Source: Ginsengibacter hankyongi (lineage in GTDB: Bacteria; Bacteroidota; Bacteroidia; Chitinophagales; Chitinophagaceae). Taken from it: 64,000 nucleotides of DNA. Positions 56,357 to 64,000 of the stretch are shown here, piece after piece. A program made the translations under genes and the position numbers. Each line of letters starts with the position of its first letter. The stretch's first letter is position 1. A model generated the notes under the pieces. It saw nothing but the letters and a program-made list of their open reading frames with translations. It was not told where the DNA came from and did no database searches. The stretch lies in assembly GCF_008710285.1 (NCBI RefSeq), contig NZ_VYQF01000001.1:248001-312000 (forward strand). Direction: 5' to 3'.

Positions 56357-57784
56357 ATGAAGCCAATCCAATTTATAAGCCTTATACTGTTATTTGTTTG
56401 CATGATTTCATGCGCCAACAATCACAATAACACTACAGAAGGTAGCGACGATATAGATACCACTATTTTAGGTGGTTCTAATGCTCATTCAACAGAAACT
56501 TTTGAGACAGGAAAAATTATTACACATGTCATTTACAAAACTGATCCTGCGCAATCTTATGCCCTCTACATTCCCGCAAAGGGCAATAAAGAAACATTGC
56601 CGGTAGTTTATTTTTTCGATCCTCATGGAGATGGCTCATTGCCATTGGATAAATACAAAGCATTGGCAGATGTTTATAATTTCATTTTGGTTGGAAGCAA
56701 TAATTCGAAAAACGGTAATGATTGGTCCACTGCAGAAAATATATGGAACACTTTGTTTGATGATACGCAAAAGAGATTAAAGATTAATGCTAAACGAATT
56801 TATCTGTGTGGTTTTTCAGGAGGTGCTAAAGTGGCCACTTACCTGGCTTTACATCACAATGAAATAAAAGGAGTAATTGCAAATGGAGCCGGGCTGCCTG
56901 AAATAATACAGGCCGGTAATTTTAATTTCAGTTTCACTGCCATTGCCGGGGAGGGTGATTTGAACATGACCGACCTGGTAGCCATTGCTAACGGCCTGGA
57001 ACACACGCAGACGCGACACCGGATTATTTTCTTTAACGGAATACATGAGTGGGCTCCTGATAGTACGATGAATATTGCCTTTGAAGGCTTACAGCTTGAT
57101 GCGATGCAGAAAAAAATAACTCCGATCGACAAGGAATTTATTGACAATTATATTAATATTAGTAAAAAAACAGTCGACGCATATTTGAAAGCAAATAACT
57201 ATTTAAAAGCTGAAACTGAGTGTACGCTTGCCACGAACATGCTGGATGGATCATCCAATGATGTAAATTGGTTTCGGGAAAAGAAAGTTGCTATTCAAAA
57301 CAATCCAACTTATCAAAAGCAATCGCAGGAAAAACAAAAATTACTGGCAACGGAACAAAATTTAAAGGATAAATATCAGCAACAATTTCAGCAGGGAGAT
57401 ATGAACTACTGGATTAAAACGATTAAGGAGCTTGAAGCGCAAGCTAAGGCGACAGCTCCTGAAGGCGCCATGTATCAACGCCTGGAAGCCTACCTTTCCC
57501 TGGCTTTTTATTCTATCAGCAACCAGCTTATAAAAGGCAACCAAAACAACGATGCACAATACTTTGTTGATCTCTATAAACTGGCTGATCCCACAAATAG
57601 TGAAGCGTGGTATTTCTCTGCCATACTCGACGCACGGAATAACAATGCCAAAGCCGCCGAAGCTGATTTATTGAAAGCAGTTTCATTGGGATTTGCAGAT
57701 AAAAATCGTTTAATGCAGCAACCTGAATTTCAACAATCAGGGCTAACAATTAATTTATCGGAGATTGAAAACAAAATGAAATAG
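56357..57784 (+). CDS. Alpha/beta-hydrolase lipoprotein with TPR-like tail
   Basis: The 475-residue protein has a lipoprotein signal ending at Cys19 and an alpha/beta-hydrolase domain (about 55-255): PVVYFFDPHGDG, the nucleophile elbow GFSGGAK (about 153-159) and GIHEWAP near 230 with the catalytic His. Residues 270-475 are helical and repeat-like (EQKLLATEQNLKDKYQQQ, AWYFSAILDARNNNAKAAEADLLKAV). It is probably an outer-membrane or periplasmic esterase; substrate unknown. It starts three bases after the cysteine desulfurase. Confidence 0.75.
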   Translation: MKPIQFISLILLFVCMISCANNHNNTTEGSDDIDTTILGGSNAHSTETFETGKIITHVIYKTDPAQSYALYIPAKGNKETLPVVYFFDPHGDGSLPLDKYKALADVYNFILVGSNNSKNGNDWSTAENIWNTLFDDTQKRLKINAKRIYLCGFSGGAKVATYLALHHNEIKGVIANGAGLPEIIQAGNFNFSFTAIAGEGDLNMTDLVAIANGLEHTQTRHRIIFFNGIHEWAPDSTMNIAFEGLQLDAMQKKITPIDKEFIDNYINISKKTVDAYLKANNYLKAETECTLATNMLDGSSNDVNWFREKKVAIQNNPTYQKQSQEKQKLLATEQNLKDKYQQQFQQGDMNYWIKTIKELEAQAKATAPEGAMYQRLEAYLSLAFYSISNQLIKGNQNNDAQYFVDLYKLADPTNSEAWYFSAILDARNNNAKAAEADLLKAVSLGFADKNRLMQQPEFQQSGLTINLSEIENKMK

Positions 57785-57861
57785 AACAAGTCGCAAAAAG
57801 AAAATTGAAAATAAGTCTTACCAGGAAAATTTTTATTACTACTTTTTACATAAAAAAAATT

Positions 57862-58935
57862 ATGCCTCGTATAAACAAATTTATGAAGCTTTTGCTGCTT
57901 TTAATAATGACGACCGCTAGTTCGCAGGGCGTACATGCCCAAAGCACCTCACTTAATAATTATCACGCATGGTGGAAAGAGAAATATTTGCAAAAACCTG
58001 CAAAAAATCCAAAAGCAAAACTGCTGCCCTTGATTATAGTAAAAGGAAACAAATTTGTAAATGCGGGCGGAGAAACGATATTGTTCCGCGGCGTTTCCAT
58101 AGCCGACCCTGATAAGATTTATCATGAAGGCCATTGGAATAAATTACTTTTTGAAAAAGCAAAAGACATGGGTGTGATGCTCGTTCGCATTCCTGTTCAC
58201 CCTGCAGCGTGGAGGGACCGCTCTCCCCTGAAATATCTGTCATTACTGGATTCTGCAGTTAGCTGGTGTACCGATCTTGGCATGTACGTCGATATTGATT
58301 GGCATTCCATCGGCAACTTGGAGATGGAACTTTTTCAGGACGCAATGTATAACACCACACTCAAAGAAACTTACGAGTTCTGGCAAACTATAGCAAGACA
58401 TTTTACAGGAAATAATACAGTTGCATTTTACGAGCTATTTAATGAACCCACAACTTATCGTGGGCAGCTTGGCAATATTAGCTGGAGCACATGGAAAAAA
58501 ATAAATGAAAACATCATTCAGTTAATAAGAACATTTGACAATGAAACGATACCCCTGGTAGCTGGTTTCGACTGGGCTTACGATCTTACACCCTTGCGTG
58601 AAGAACCTATCAATGCAATAGGAATCGGTTATGTAACGCATCCTTATCCTAATAAACGGTCTCAACCGTGGGAGCCAAAATGGGAAGAAGATTTTGGTTT
58701 TGCAGCACAAAGGTACCCGGTACTTGCAACAGAAATGGGCTTTAATGTACGCAAGGGCGATCCTGAAGACGGCGCCGAAAACTATGGAACCCGCATTACT
58801 AAATATCTCGAGAACAATGGAATTGGCTGGCTGGCGTGGAACTTTGATCCTGAGTGGGGACCTCAATTATTAAGCTCGTGGGACTATGAACTTACCGGTA
58901 GTGGCAAATTTTTTAAAGCTGCTATGCACAAATAA
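57862..58935 (+). CDS. Secreted GH5-family glycoside hydrolase
   Basis: About 357 residues with a signal peptide (ending VHAQ). The GH5 TIM barrel carries LVRIPVHPAAWR, YVDIDWHS, the acid/base Glu in ELFNEPTTYRG and the nucleophile Glu in LATEMGF, and ends WLAWNFDPEWGP. Likely acts on beta-glucans or mannans. Starts upstream (57805 TTG) or downstream (57883 ATG) are possible; 57862 keeps a basic n-region. Confidence 0.9.
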   Translation: MPRINKFMKLLLLLIMTTASSQGVHAQSTSLNNYHAWWKEKYLQKPAKNPKAKLLPLIIVKGNKFVNAGGETILFRGVSIADPDKIYHEGHWNKLLFEKAKDMGVMLVRIPVHPAAWRDRSPLKYLSLLDSAVSWCTDLGMYVDIDWHSIGNLEMELFQDAMYNTTLKETYEFWQTIARHFTGNNTVAFYELFNEPTTYRGQLGNISWSTWKKINENIIQLIRTFDNETIPLVAGFDWAYDLTPLREEPINAIGIGYVTHPYPNKRSQPWEPKWEEDFGFAAQRYPVLATEMGFNVRKGDPEDGAENYGTRITKYLENNGIGWLAWNFDPEWGPQLLSSWDYELTGSGKFFKAAMHK

Positions 58936-59037
58936 TTTCAATAAGATGAGCCCGGCACATCTTTCCCCGATTTTTAGCTTCATAATATTGATGTTGCTTT
59001 TAATGCGCGGAACTAGACTTCGATTAAGCAAAAGCTG

Positions 59038-59334
59038 TTGAGTAATATGACTAACAGTTTAGGCTATACGCCATCTTATATAAAACGCCAAACTTTTATA
59101 AATCAAAATATATGCAGGATTGCGGCAAAGTATGGTTGCAAAGTTACCGGTATCGATCTCACAGAAGAATTTATAAGAACAGCAAAATTGCTATCGCAAG
59201 AAACAGGTTTGCAGGATCTCACGAACTTCGTACAAGGCAATGCTTTGAATGATACCCAGGCAAAACTTTCAGGGCTTGTTAGAAATATAAAGGAAAACAG
59301 AATTGAATTACAAAGCGGAACGTATATGGGTTGA
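59038..59334 (+). pseudogene. Remnant of a SAM-dependent methyltransferase
   Basis: The 98-codon frame contains AAKYGCKVTGIDLTEEFIRTAKLL, a typical strand-2 region of UbiE-like methyltransferases, with the start of the SAM-binding Gly-rich loop missing. Right after VQGNAL the frame jumps to a C-terminal-like RNIKENRIELQSGTYMG. This means loss of the 5' end and an internal deletion. It begins with TTG, with no sensible start. Probably a dead fragment; a short functional protein is unlikely. Confidence 0.6.
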
Positions 59335-59339
59335 TTGTG

Positions 59340-60881
59340 TTAAAAATTAAAAACAAAACCCGAATATATTTTTCCGTCAAAGACTTTATTTTTCGAAACT
59401 TTCACCTCGTTTATCACGAGGTTATTATCATAGATATAAGCAATCTTGAAATTTTTTAATCTGAATGAAACCGAAAAGCTTTGTTGTTTAAATGCATAAC
59501 CCGTGGCAATCAAGCCGTTATTAAACGGCACATAATTTACACCTAATGATGCATCATAAAATTCATTGTCGGTGAACAGGGCATCAGCGCCAACATTGAG
59601 TCTGCCTCTTTTGTAACACAGGCCAACACCATAAGACCGCTGGTTGATATATGATTGATTTGATGAATCGGGGACAAACTGATCAGCATATAATTTGGTT
59701 CCGGCCACATTCATAACGGAAACGCCTGCCTGAAGAAAACTGTTTATTTTATAACTGAAAGAAATATCTGCGTCAATACTTTGTTTTTTAATGCTGTCAT
59801 CTATAAAGAAATTATATGGAGTATTGTCAGTCCCATCCTGTTCCATCGCAAGCAGTTTTGGATTATTAAATTTCTGCCAAATCGATTTGATAGTTACACC
59901 TACACTTGCTTTGTTATTTATCTTATATGCAGGGGCCACAAAGGCCGCAAACTCTTCTAATTTTTCCTGGTGATTTACCCCGTTGAAGATATTTCCGCTA
60001 CTTAAAGCACCGATGCCAATCACATCTATTTGCCTCGTCTGATCTTGTTTTGTATAGATACCACCCATCCCCACAAAAAAATGTTTAGTTAACTGATAAT
60101 AACCTGATAATTTAATATTGTTCTTAAAATTAGCAAGTAAGCTAATATTGTTTGGTTTACTGGTAAATGCAATAGCAGAGGCATTCCAGTAAACGGCTTC
60201 TGAAAGGTTGCGTGAAGGTGCAAAATTGAAACCAGTATTGTCGGTATTAGTCATAGGAGACGAATGAAGAAAAATACCATACTTGACTTTCCCCGGATAA
60301 ATAGCAGTTACTTTAAATAAGCCGACGTTGGCAGTAGCAGCGGCGGTGACGAGCTTCTGAAATAAATTAATAAATGAAACCGGCGCAAGGGCAGGGCTGC
60401 CGGGCGCTTTCCCGGTAATATCTTCAGGCGGTAAGCGATGAGCAGAATCCAGCAATTGCTCAGAGAGTATATCAGGAAGCTCGGCATTTTGGCAATTCTC
60501 CAATAGCTTCCAACCCTTTACTGTAACGTACAATTTAGTTGGGTCTGTATTTCGCTTATCGAGGTCTTCCGAAATGAAAATACGCTCCACCCTTTTACAA
60601 CTGCTGCATTTGGTAATAATGTATAGTGAAACATCTTTGTCTTTCAAATCCTTTGCATCCCAACCTGTGTTCACCTGAAAAAAACCTTGTGGTGTTGTAG
60701 TTGTTGCCACAGCTGCCTTTGGATTAAACGATGGAATAATAATGATGTTAACTGCACCTCTCGTGGAAGTGGCTATACCATTATTCATGCAACGAAGGGT
60801 TCCCTTAATAATGACGTCTTGTGCAGACACTACGCCGTTAAGTAACACGAGCGTCGCAATGAAAAAAATAGTCGTTTTCAT
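59340..60881 (-). CDS. Outer-membrane barrel protein of unknown function
   Basis: The 513-residue protein has a signal peptide (about 1-20), an N-terminal beta-rich domain (about 24-130; with a KCSSCKR pair) and, from about 165, many amphipathic strands in the rhythm of a barrel, ending in Phe, as for outer-membrane proteins. It resembles PorP/SprF-like barrels only in general form. Its start overlaps the stop of the preceding gene by four bases, so they are coupled. Confidence 0.72.
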   Translation of the reverse strand: MKTTIFFIATLVLLNGVVSAQDVIIKGTLRCMNNGIATSTRGAVNIIIIPSFNPKAAVATTTTPQGFFQVNTGWDAKDLKDKDVSLYIITKCSSCKRVERIFISEDLDKRNTDPTKLYVTVKGWKLLENCQNAELPDILSEQLLDSAHRLPPEDITGKAPGSPALAPVSFINLFQKLVTAAATANVGLFKVTAIYPGKVKYGIFLHSSPMTNTDNTGFNFAPSRNLSEAVYWNASAIAFTSKPNNISLLANFKNNIKLSGYYQLTKHFFVGMGGIYTKQDQTRQIDVIGIGALSSGNIFNGVNHQEKLEEFAAFVAPAYKINNKASVGVTIKSIWQKFNNPKLLAMEQDGTDNTPYNFFIDDSIKKQSIDADISFSYKINSFLQAGVSVMNVAGTKLYADQFVPDSSNQSYINQRSYGVGLCYKRGRLNVGADALFTDNEFYDASLGVNYVPFNNGLIATGYAFKQQSFSVSFRLKNFKIAYIYDNNLVINEVKVSKNKVFDGKIYSGFVFNF

Positions 60882-61747
60882 TTTCCTTTGGGTTTAACAT
60901 TATTGACTGGTATGGGGTTTAATACGAATTCAATATTATTTTCTCCTGATTCAATCTCGAATTGTTTTGCTTTGTCCTCATAAGCAGGGTGAGAAGTAAC
61001 CAGTGTGATCCTGTCACCAAAATGATAGTCGGGAATTGGTAATTCGAAGCTTCCATCATTAATCGTTTTTGCAAAGTAGGGCGTTCCATCAACACTTACT
61101 TCTACATCGCGAATAGGGCGGTCTGCCGCATCCTTAACGGTGCCGGTTATTCGAATAATTTTAGATTGATTTAGTGTAACATCAATCGGACTAAAACTGG
61201 CAAGCAGTGTATCGACAGTCAAACTTTTATACCCATCACTTATTATATTTATAATGATCTTATTGCGTAACTGGTCGTAAGGAATATCCGGGAATATTAC
61301 CATTCCTTTTTCGTTTATGGATGCATCCCGCTGGTAATGCGGAAACGATAAGGTTACGTTACCCCGCGTTACAGGATTATTATCCTGGTCAAATACTCGT
61401 ATGGAAAGAAACTGGTCGGTTGAACCTTTCGGTAGCATGAAACCACCTAACACTGTTAAAATTACTCCCACAACGGGGCCGGTAAACTTGTACGTAACAT
61501 TTGATTGAATACCTTTTAGCGAAGCGTACGAATTCATGATGCCGAAAATAAGCGCACTCGCAGCCATGCCAAAAAGCACTAACACGAGATAAAAAACACG
61601 GTCATCCATTTTTTCGGTGCCGCTCTGTTTCATGTAATGAAAATAATAATATCCAATGAAGATAGCCGCAACAAGGCTTACAGCAGATATAGTTAAATAC
61701 GTTACAGCAGTAACCGGCTTTCTTGATTGGGGTTTACCAGTAGTCAT
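60878..61747 (-). CDS. Three-helix membrane protein with carboxypeptidase-regulatory-like domain
   Basis: The 289-residue protein has three membrane helices (about 14-38, 48-70 and 86-106), then two Ig-like domains facing the periplasm. The second (about 198-285: ITGTVKDAADRPIRDVEVSVDG) is a clear CarboxypepD_reg-like fold. No enzyme motif. The stop overlaps the start of a barrel gene by four bases, so a complex across the envelope is plausible. Not recognised as a known system. Confidence 0.72.
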   Translation of the reverse strand: MTTGKPQSRKPVTAVTYLTISAVSLVAAIFIGYYYFHYMKQSGTEKMDDRVFYLVLVLFGMAASALIFGIMNSYASLKGIQSNVTYKFTGPVVGVILTVLGGFMLPKGSTDQFLSIRVFDQDNNPVTRGNVTLSFPHYQRDASINEKGMVIFPDIPYDQLRNKIIINIISDGYKSLTVDTLLASFSPIDVTLNQSKIIRITGTVKDAADRPIRDVEVSVDGTPYFAKTINDGSFELPIPDYHFGDRITLVTSHPAYEDKAKQFEIESGENNIEFVLNPIPVNNVKPKGK

Positions 61748-61971
61748 CTTACGTGATTAATAATGTTATAATTCAGTTAAGGATACCGGATAAAAATTTG
61801 GCAACAAAAAAACTTAAAAATGAGAGGTGTGGGTTTTTAGCAGGATCATTGAATTGCAGTTGAAAATTAATAAAAAAATTCGCACGGTGCAATTCATATT
61901 TATAGTAATTGCATGTTCAAAAAAATTACAGAAATACGTTTTAAGAGTAACCATCCAGCATCATCCAATGC

Positions 61972-62295
61972 TTAATTGGTACCAATCGTATCATAAACCA
62001 CTACTTTGGTCCATAAGTGCGAACACTCTTCAACAAAATTTAAATGGACCGGATCGGTTTGATAACTATCCTGGTCTTCTTTATTATTAAAGAGTAATAA
62101 CCAGGAAACGCTGTAAGTATTGTCAATAACATCGCGATTGGTATCTGCGGGCTTACCAATATGAAAATTCTTTATTGTTGAAACAACAGAAAGCTTTTTC
62201 AATCCCTCTATGAGTTGGTTAAGGTCATTTACATTTCCGGGATTTTTTAGCCAGAAATAAACGTGATGGATAAAGCCATTTTTTTCAATAATCAT
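61972..62295 (-). CDS. Dabb-family stress-responsive protein
   Basis: The 107-residue protein has the dimeric alpha/beta-barrel (Dabb) pattern: an opening FIHHVYFWLKNPGN strand, a middle TIKNFHIGKPA, and SWLLLFNNKEDQDSYQTDPVHLNFVEE ending in VVVYDT. The family role is unclear. It lies 48 bases after an alpha-galactosidase-type gene in the same direction. Confidence 0.9.
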   Translation of the reverse strand: MIIEKNGFIHHVYFWLKNPGNVNDLNQLIEGLKKLSVVSTIKNFHIGKPADTNRDVIDNTYSVSWLLLFNNKEDQDSYQTDPVHLNFVEECSHLWTKVVVYDTIGTN

Positions 62296-62343
62296 AAGAA
62301 TTAATTTTTAGAGGTTGTTTCACTTTAGCAAAAAAAATATTTT

Positions 62344-64000
62344 TTAACTCCAGTCAAAGTCTACTTCCTGGCTATCCAGTTTCCATTTTGAAGGCAAAGC
62401 GTTCGTAAGCCAATCGATTGGCTCTGCAATAGGTTGCCCACGGGCTGCTTCACTAAAACTCTTTTTTATAAATTCTTTTTGTTCCTCGCCAACAGCATCA
62501 GGCTGTGCAGATATAAATAACGGCGCGCTGCTTTTTGCTAGCAGTTCCATCCATTGTTTGTTTTTACTCCATGGAATATCCTTCGTAAGACCAACGCAAT
62601 CTCCATCGGCTTCGTAAAAAGTTTCGTGTTGCACCAGTCTAAAGCCTAATGTATTAACGCCCATCTTTCTTGTGCGATCCCAATCTTTTCCACTCGTGTC
62701 ATCTCCTATCCTGTTTAACTCAAATACACCTGCTGATAAATGACTCATCGTATTGCAGCCTATCAGGTATATTGAACCAGCTGCTTCACGGATATTATTA
62801 TACAAATTCAAAATAATCTCTGCATTGGTTTTGGTGTTATCATTAAACTGCCATCCCGGTGCTGTTAATCCGTCCTCCATTTGAAATCCCCATCGCCCAA
62901 AAATATCATAGGTGGTATAATCATGCTTTACCATTTCAAAACCCCATTGATGGTATGTGTTCCAAAGATTTTTTATCCGTTCAATATTTTCTGATATAGT
63001 AGGATCAAGCAAAGGGGTTTTTGGATCATCACGTCCGGGGATAGACGCCATTAATAAACTTTTTTTATCATTATGCCTTGCAGATAAAGGCCTCGTCCAT
63101 AAACCGGGACGCATGCCAATCCTCTTTATATCATCTGCCAGTTTTTTCATGTCACCAAACTTATTATTGGATACCGCAAAATCATCACCCCAGCAACAAG
63201 CATCGGGCAGTAAGGGAGATTTTATCGCCCAACCCGCATCAATTACAGAAAAAGGAGGATTGTCTGAATCACTTGCCAGGCTTGCCATTAAAGAAGTTGT
63301 TTCCAAAATAAGCGCTGCCGAATTACTGCCATAAGCAAAATACCAATCGTTGATGCCATAAACAGGTTTCTCTGTTAATCGTGGGTTATCACACATCTGC
63401 GTACAAAATCTTCTTACAGTTGCAAACACATTTTCATTTCCTTCATTTTTTGTTGTAACAATATCTGCGGCATGCAACGTTCTGTTGTGTAACTGTACAC
63501 CATTCCCTCCGGTCCTTGTATCAAGTGCTAATTGCAATTTATCGTTTGCTATTTTCCAGGAACAAATAGTATTACATCCCGTTTTTACACCGAAACATAT
63601 TGTACTATTGGCATCATGAGCAATGCAATACCATGGTAATTTTTTTGTTTCATTAATTTTTTGCCAGCTTATTGTCCCATAAGTGCGTTCCCATGCATCA
63701 CCAAGAATTGTTGCCGTATTTGACGTTGCATATTTCCATGAAAGCCTTACTTCTTTTAAGACCAAGGTCGGCGATTGAACGTACACTTCAATTCTATCAT
63801 TCATTTTTTTTAAGTCAACAATTACATCTTTATAAACCCACTTTTGCTTATCAGATGATTGCAGTAAAATGTATTTATCTTCTGAAAGTATTTCAACACC
63901 GTCAGGCATTTGAAGAACATGAGTTTTTCTACTTCCCGCCTTTGTGAAATCGGCAATTAATAAACTTGCAAGTGAGAAAGAGGATATTTTAATAAAATTT
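62344..64000 (-). CDS. Alpha-galactosidase-type glycoside hydrolase (right-truncated)
   Basis: An open frame runs from the stop at 62344 past the ATG at 63909 to the right edge without a stop, so the true start lies outside. It has a beta-sandwich (about first 200 residues seen) and a TIM barrel: SVIDAGW, LWTRPLSA, nucleophile in MVKHDYTTYD, and GDDTSGKDWDR with the likely acid/base Asp. This is the GH36/GH27-like melibiase pattern. It follows the theme of saccharolysis at this end. Confidence 0.87.
   Translation of the reverse strand, partial: NFIKISSFSLASLLIADFTKAGSRKTHVLQMPDGVEILSEDKYILLQSSDKQKWVYKDVIVDLKKMNDRIEVYVQSPTLVLKEVRLSWKYATSNTATILGDAWERTYGTISWQKINETKKLPWYCIAHDANSTICFGVKTGCNTICSWKIANDKLQLALDTRTGGNGVQLHNRTLHAADIVTTKNEGNENVFATVRRFCTQMCDNPRLTEKPVYGINDWYFAYGSNSAALILETTSLMASLASDSDNPPFSVIDAGWAIKSPLLPDACCWGDDFAVSNNKFGDMKKLADDIKRIGMRPGLWTRPLSARHNDKKSLLMASIPGRDDPKTPLLDPTISENIERIKNLWNTYHQWGFEMVKHDYTTYDIFGRWGFQMEDGLTAPGWQFNDNTKTNAEIILNLYNNIREAAGSIYLIGCNTMSHLSAGVFELNRIGDDTSGKDWDRTRKMGVNTLGFRLVQHETFYEADGDCVGLTKDIPWSKNKQWMELLAKSSAPLFISAQPDAVGEEQKEFIKKSFSEAARGQPIAEPIDWLTNALPSKWKLDSQEVDFDWS

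Overview
The window is an AT-rich chromosomal stretch of a Bacteroidota bacterium, most like the Chitinophagaceae. The evidence is: recurring -7 boxes of the form TAnnTTTG just upstream of genes and almost no Shine-Dalgarno sequences; a DUF2027-Smr protein; a Bacteroidota-style NusB of about 310 residues; an LptD/OstA-like/MlaD envelope cluster; a futalosine-type menaquinone route; and short palindromic dispersed repeats. There is no prophage, CRISPR array, tRNA or rRNA. Most genes are chromosomal housekeeping or envelope genes.

Layout. 1-3.8 kb: end of an unknown secreted-type protein, then yajC, a DUF1573 lipoprotein, nusB, the RNase P RNA gene (rnpB, missed by ORF calling) with its promoter and terminator, and a DUF2027-Smr protein. 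3.8-8.5 kb: amino-acid permease, a structured 486-bp gap, and an operon of two PTPS/QueD paralogues, folE and fabD. 8.5-13 kb: mqnB-mqnD (menaquinone), photolyase, a PabC-like aminotransferase and a LuxR-type response regulator. 13-15.7 kb: the least ordinary part, with a 0.94-kb non-coding gap, a small winged-helix protein, a decayed receiver-domain pseudogene and two orphan small genes. 15.8-23.5 kb: a geranylgeranyl-reductase-like flavoprotein, a 1040-residue NarL-family sensor kinase, an A-type Fe-S carrier, a membrane-anchored unknown and a methylmalonyl-CoA mutase large subunit whose start codon lies in a perfect hairpin.

23.5-31 kb: envelope biogenesis (LptD-like, N-acetylmuramoyl-alanine amidase, MCE/MlaD, OstA-like). 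31-38 kb: SET-domain protein, MFS exporter, DUF1330, a YedY-like molybdoenzyme with its cytochrome b partner, RluD-like synthase, and a RelE/ParE toxin-antitoxin pair with an operator palindrome. 38-47 kb: def, ruvX, UbiA prenyltransferase, SpoU methyltransferase, mutS, a GH13 amylase and tryptophan 2,3-dioxygenase. 47-64 kb: CorC/HlyC-type protein, PAP2 phosphatase, two tandem LTA-synthase-like transferases, a methyltransferase, phosphohexomutase, cysteine desulfurase, an alpha/beta-hydrolase lipoprotein, a GH5 enzyme, a methyltransferase remnant, an uncharacterised inner-membrane/outer-membrane gene pair, a Dabb protein and an alpha-galactosidase cut by the right edge.

How they connect: mqnB, mqnD and the UbiA enzyme all fit menaquinone synthesis. 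folE, the PTPS pair and the PabC-like enzyme are pterin/folate-type functions. LptD, OstA-like, MlaD, the LTA-synthase pair and PAP2 handle the envelope. GH13, GH5 and GH36-type enzymes point to a saccharolytic life. No gene cluster here is clearly a new system. The best candidates for something undescribed are the four-base-overlapping pair at 59.3-61.7 kb, the hairpin over the mutase start codon, palindromic repeats inside rnpB, and two apparently leaderless promoters.
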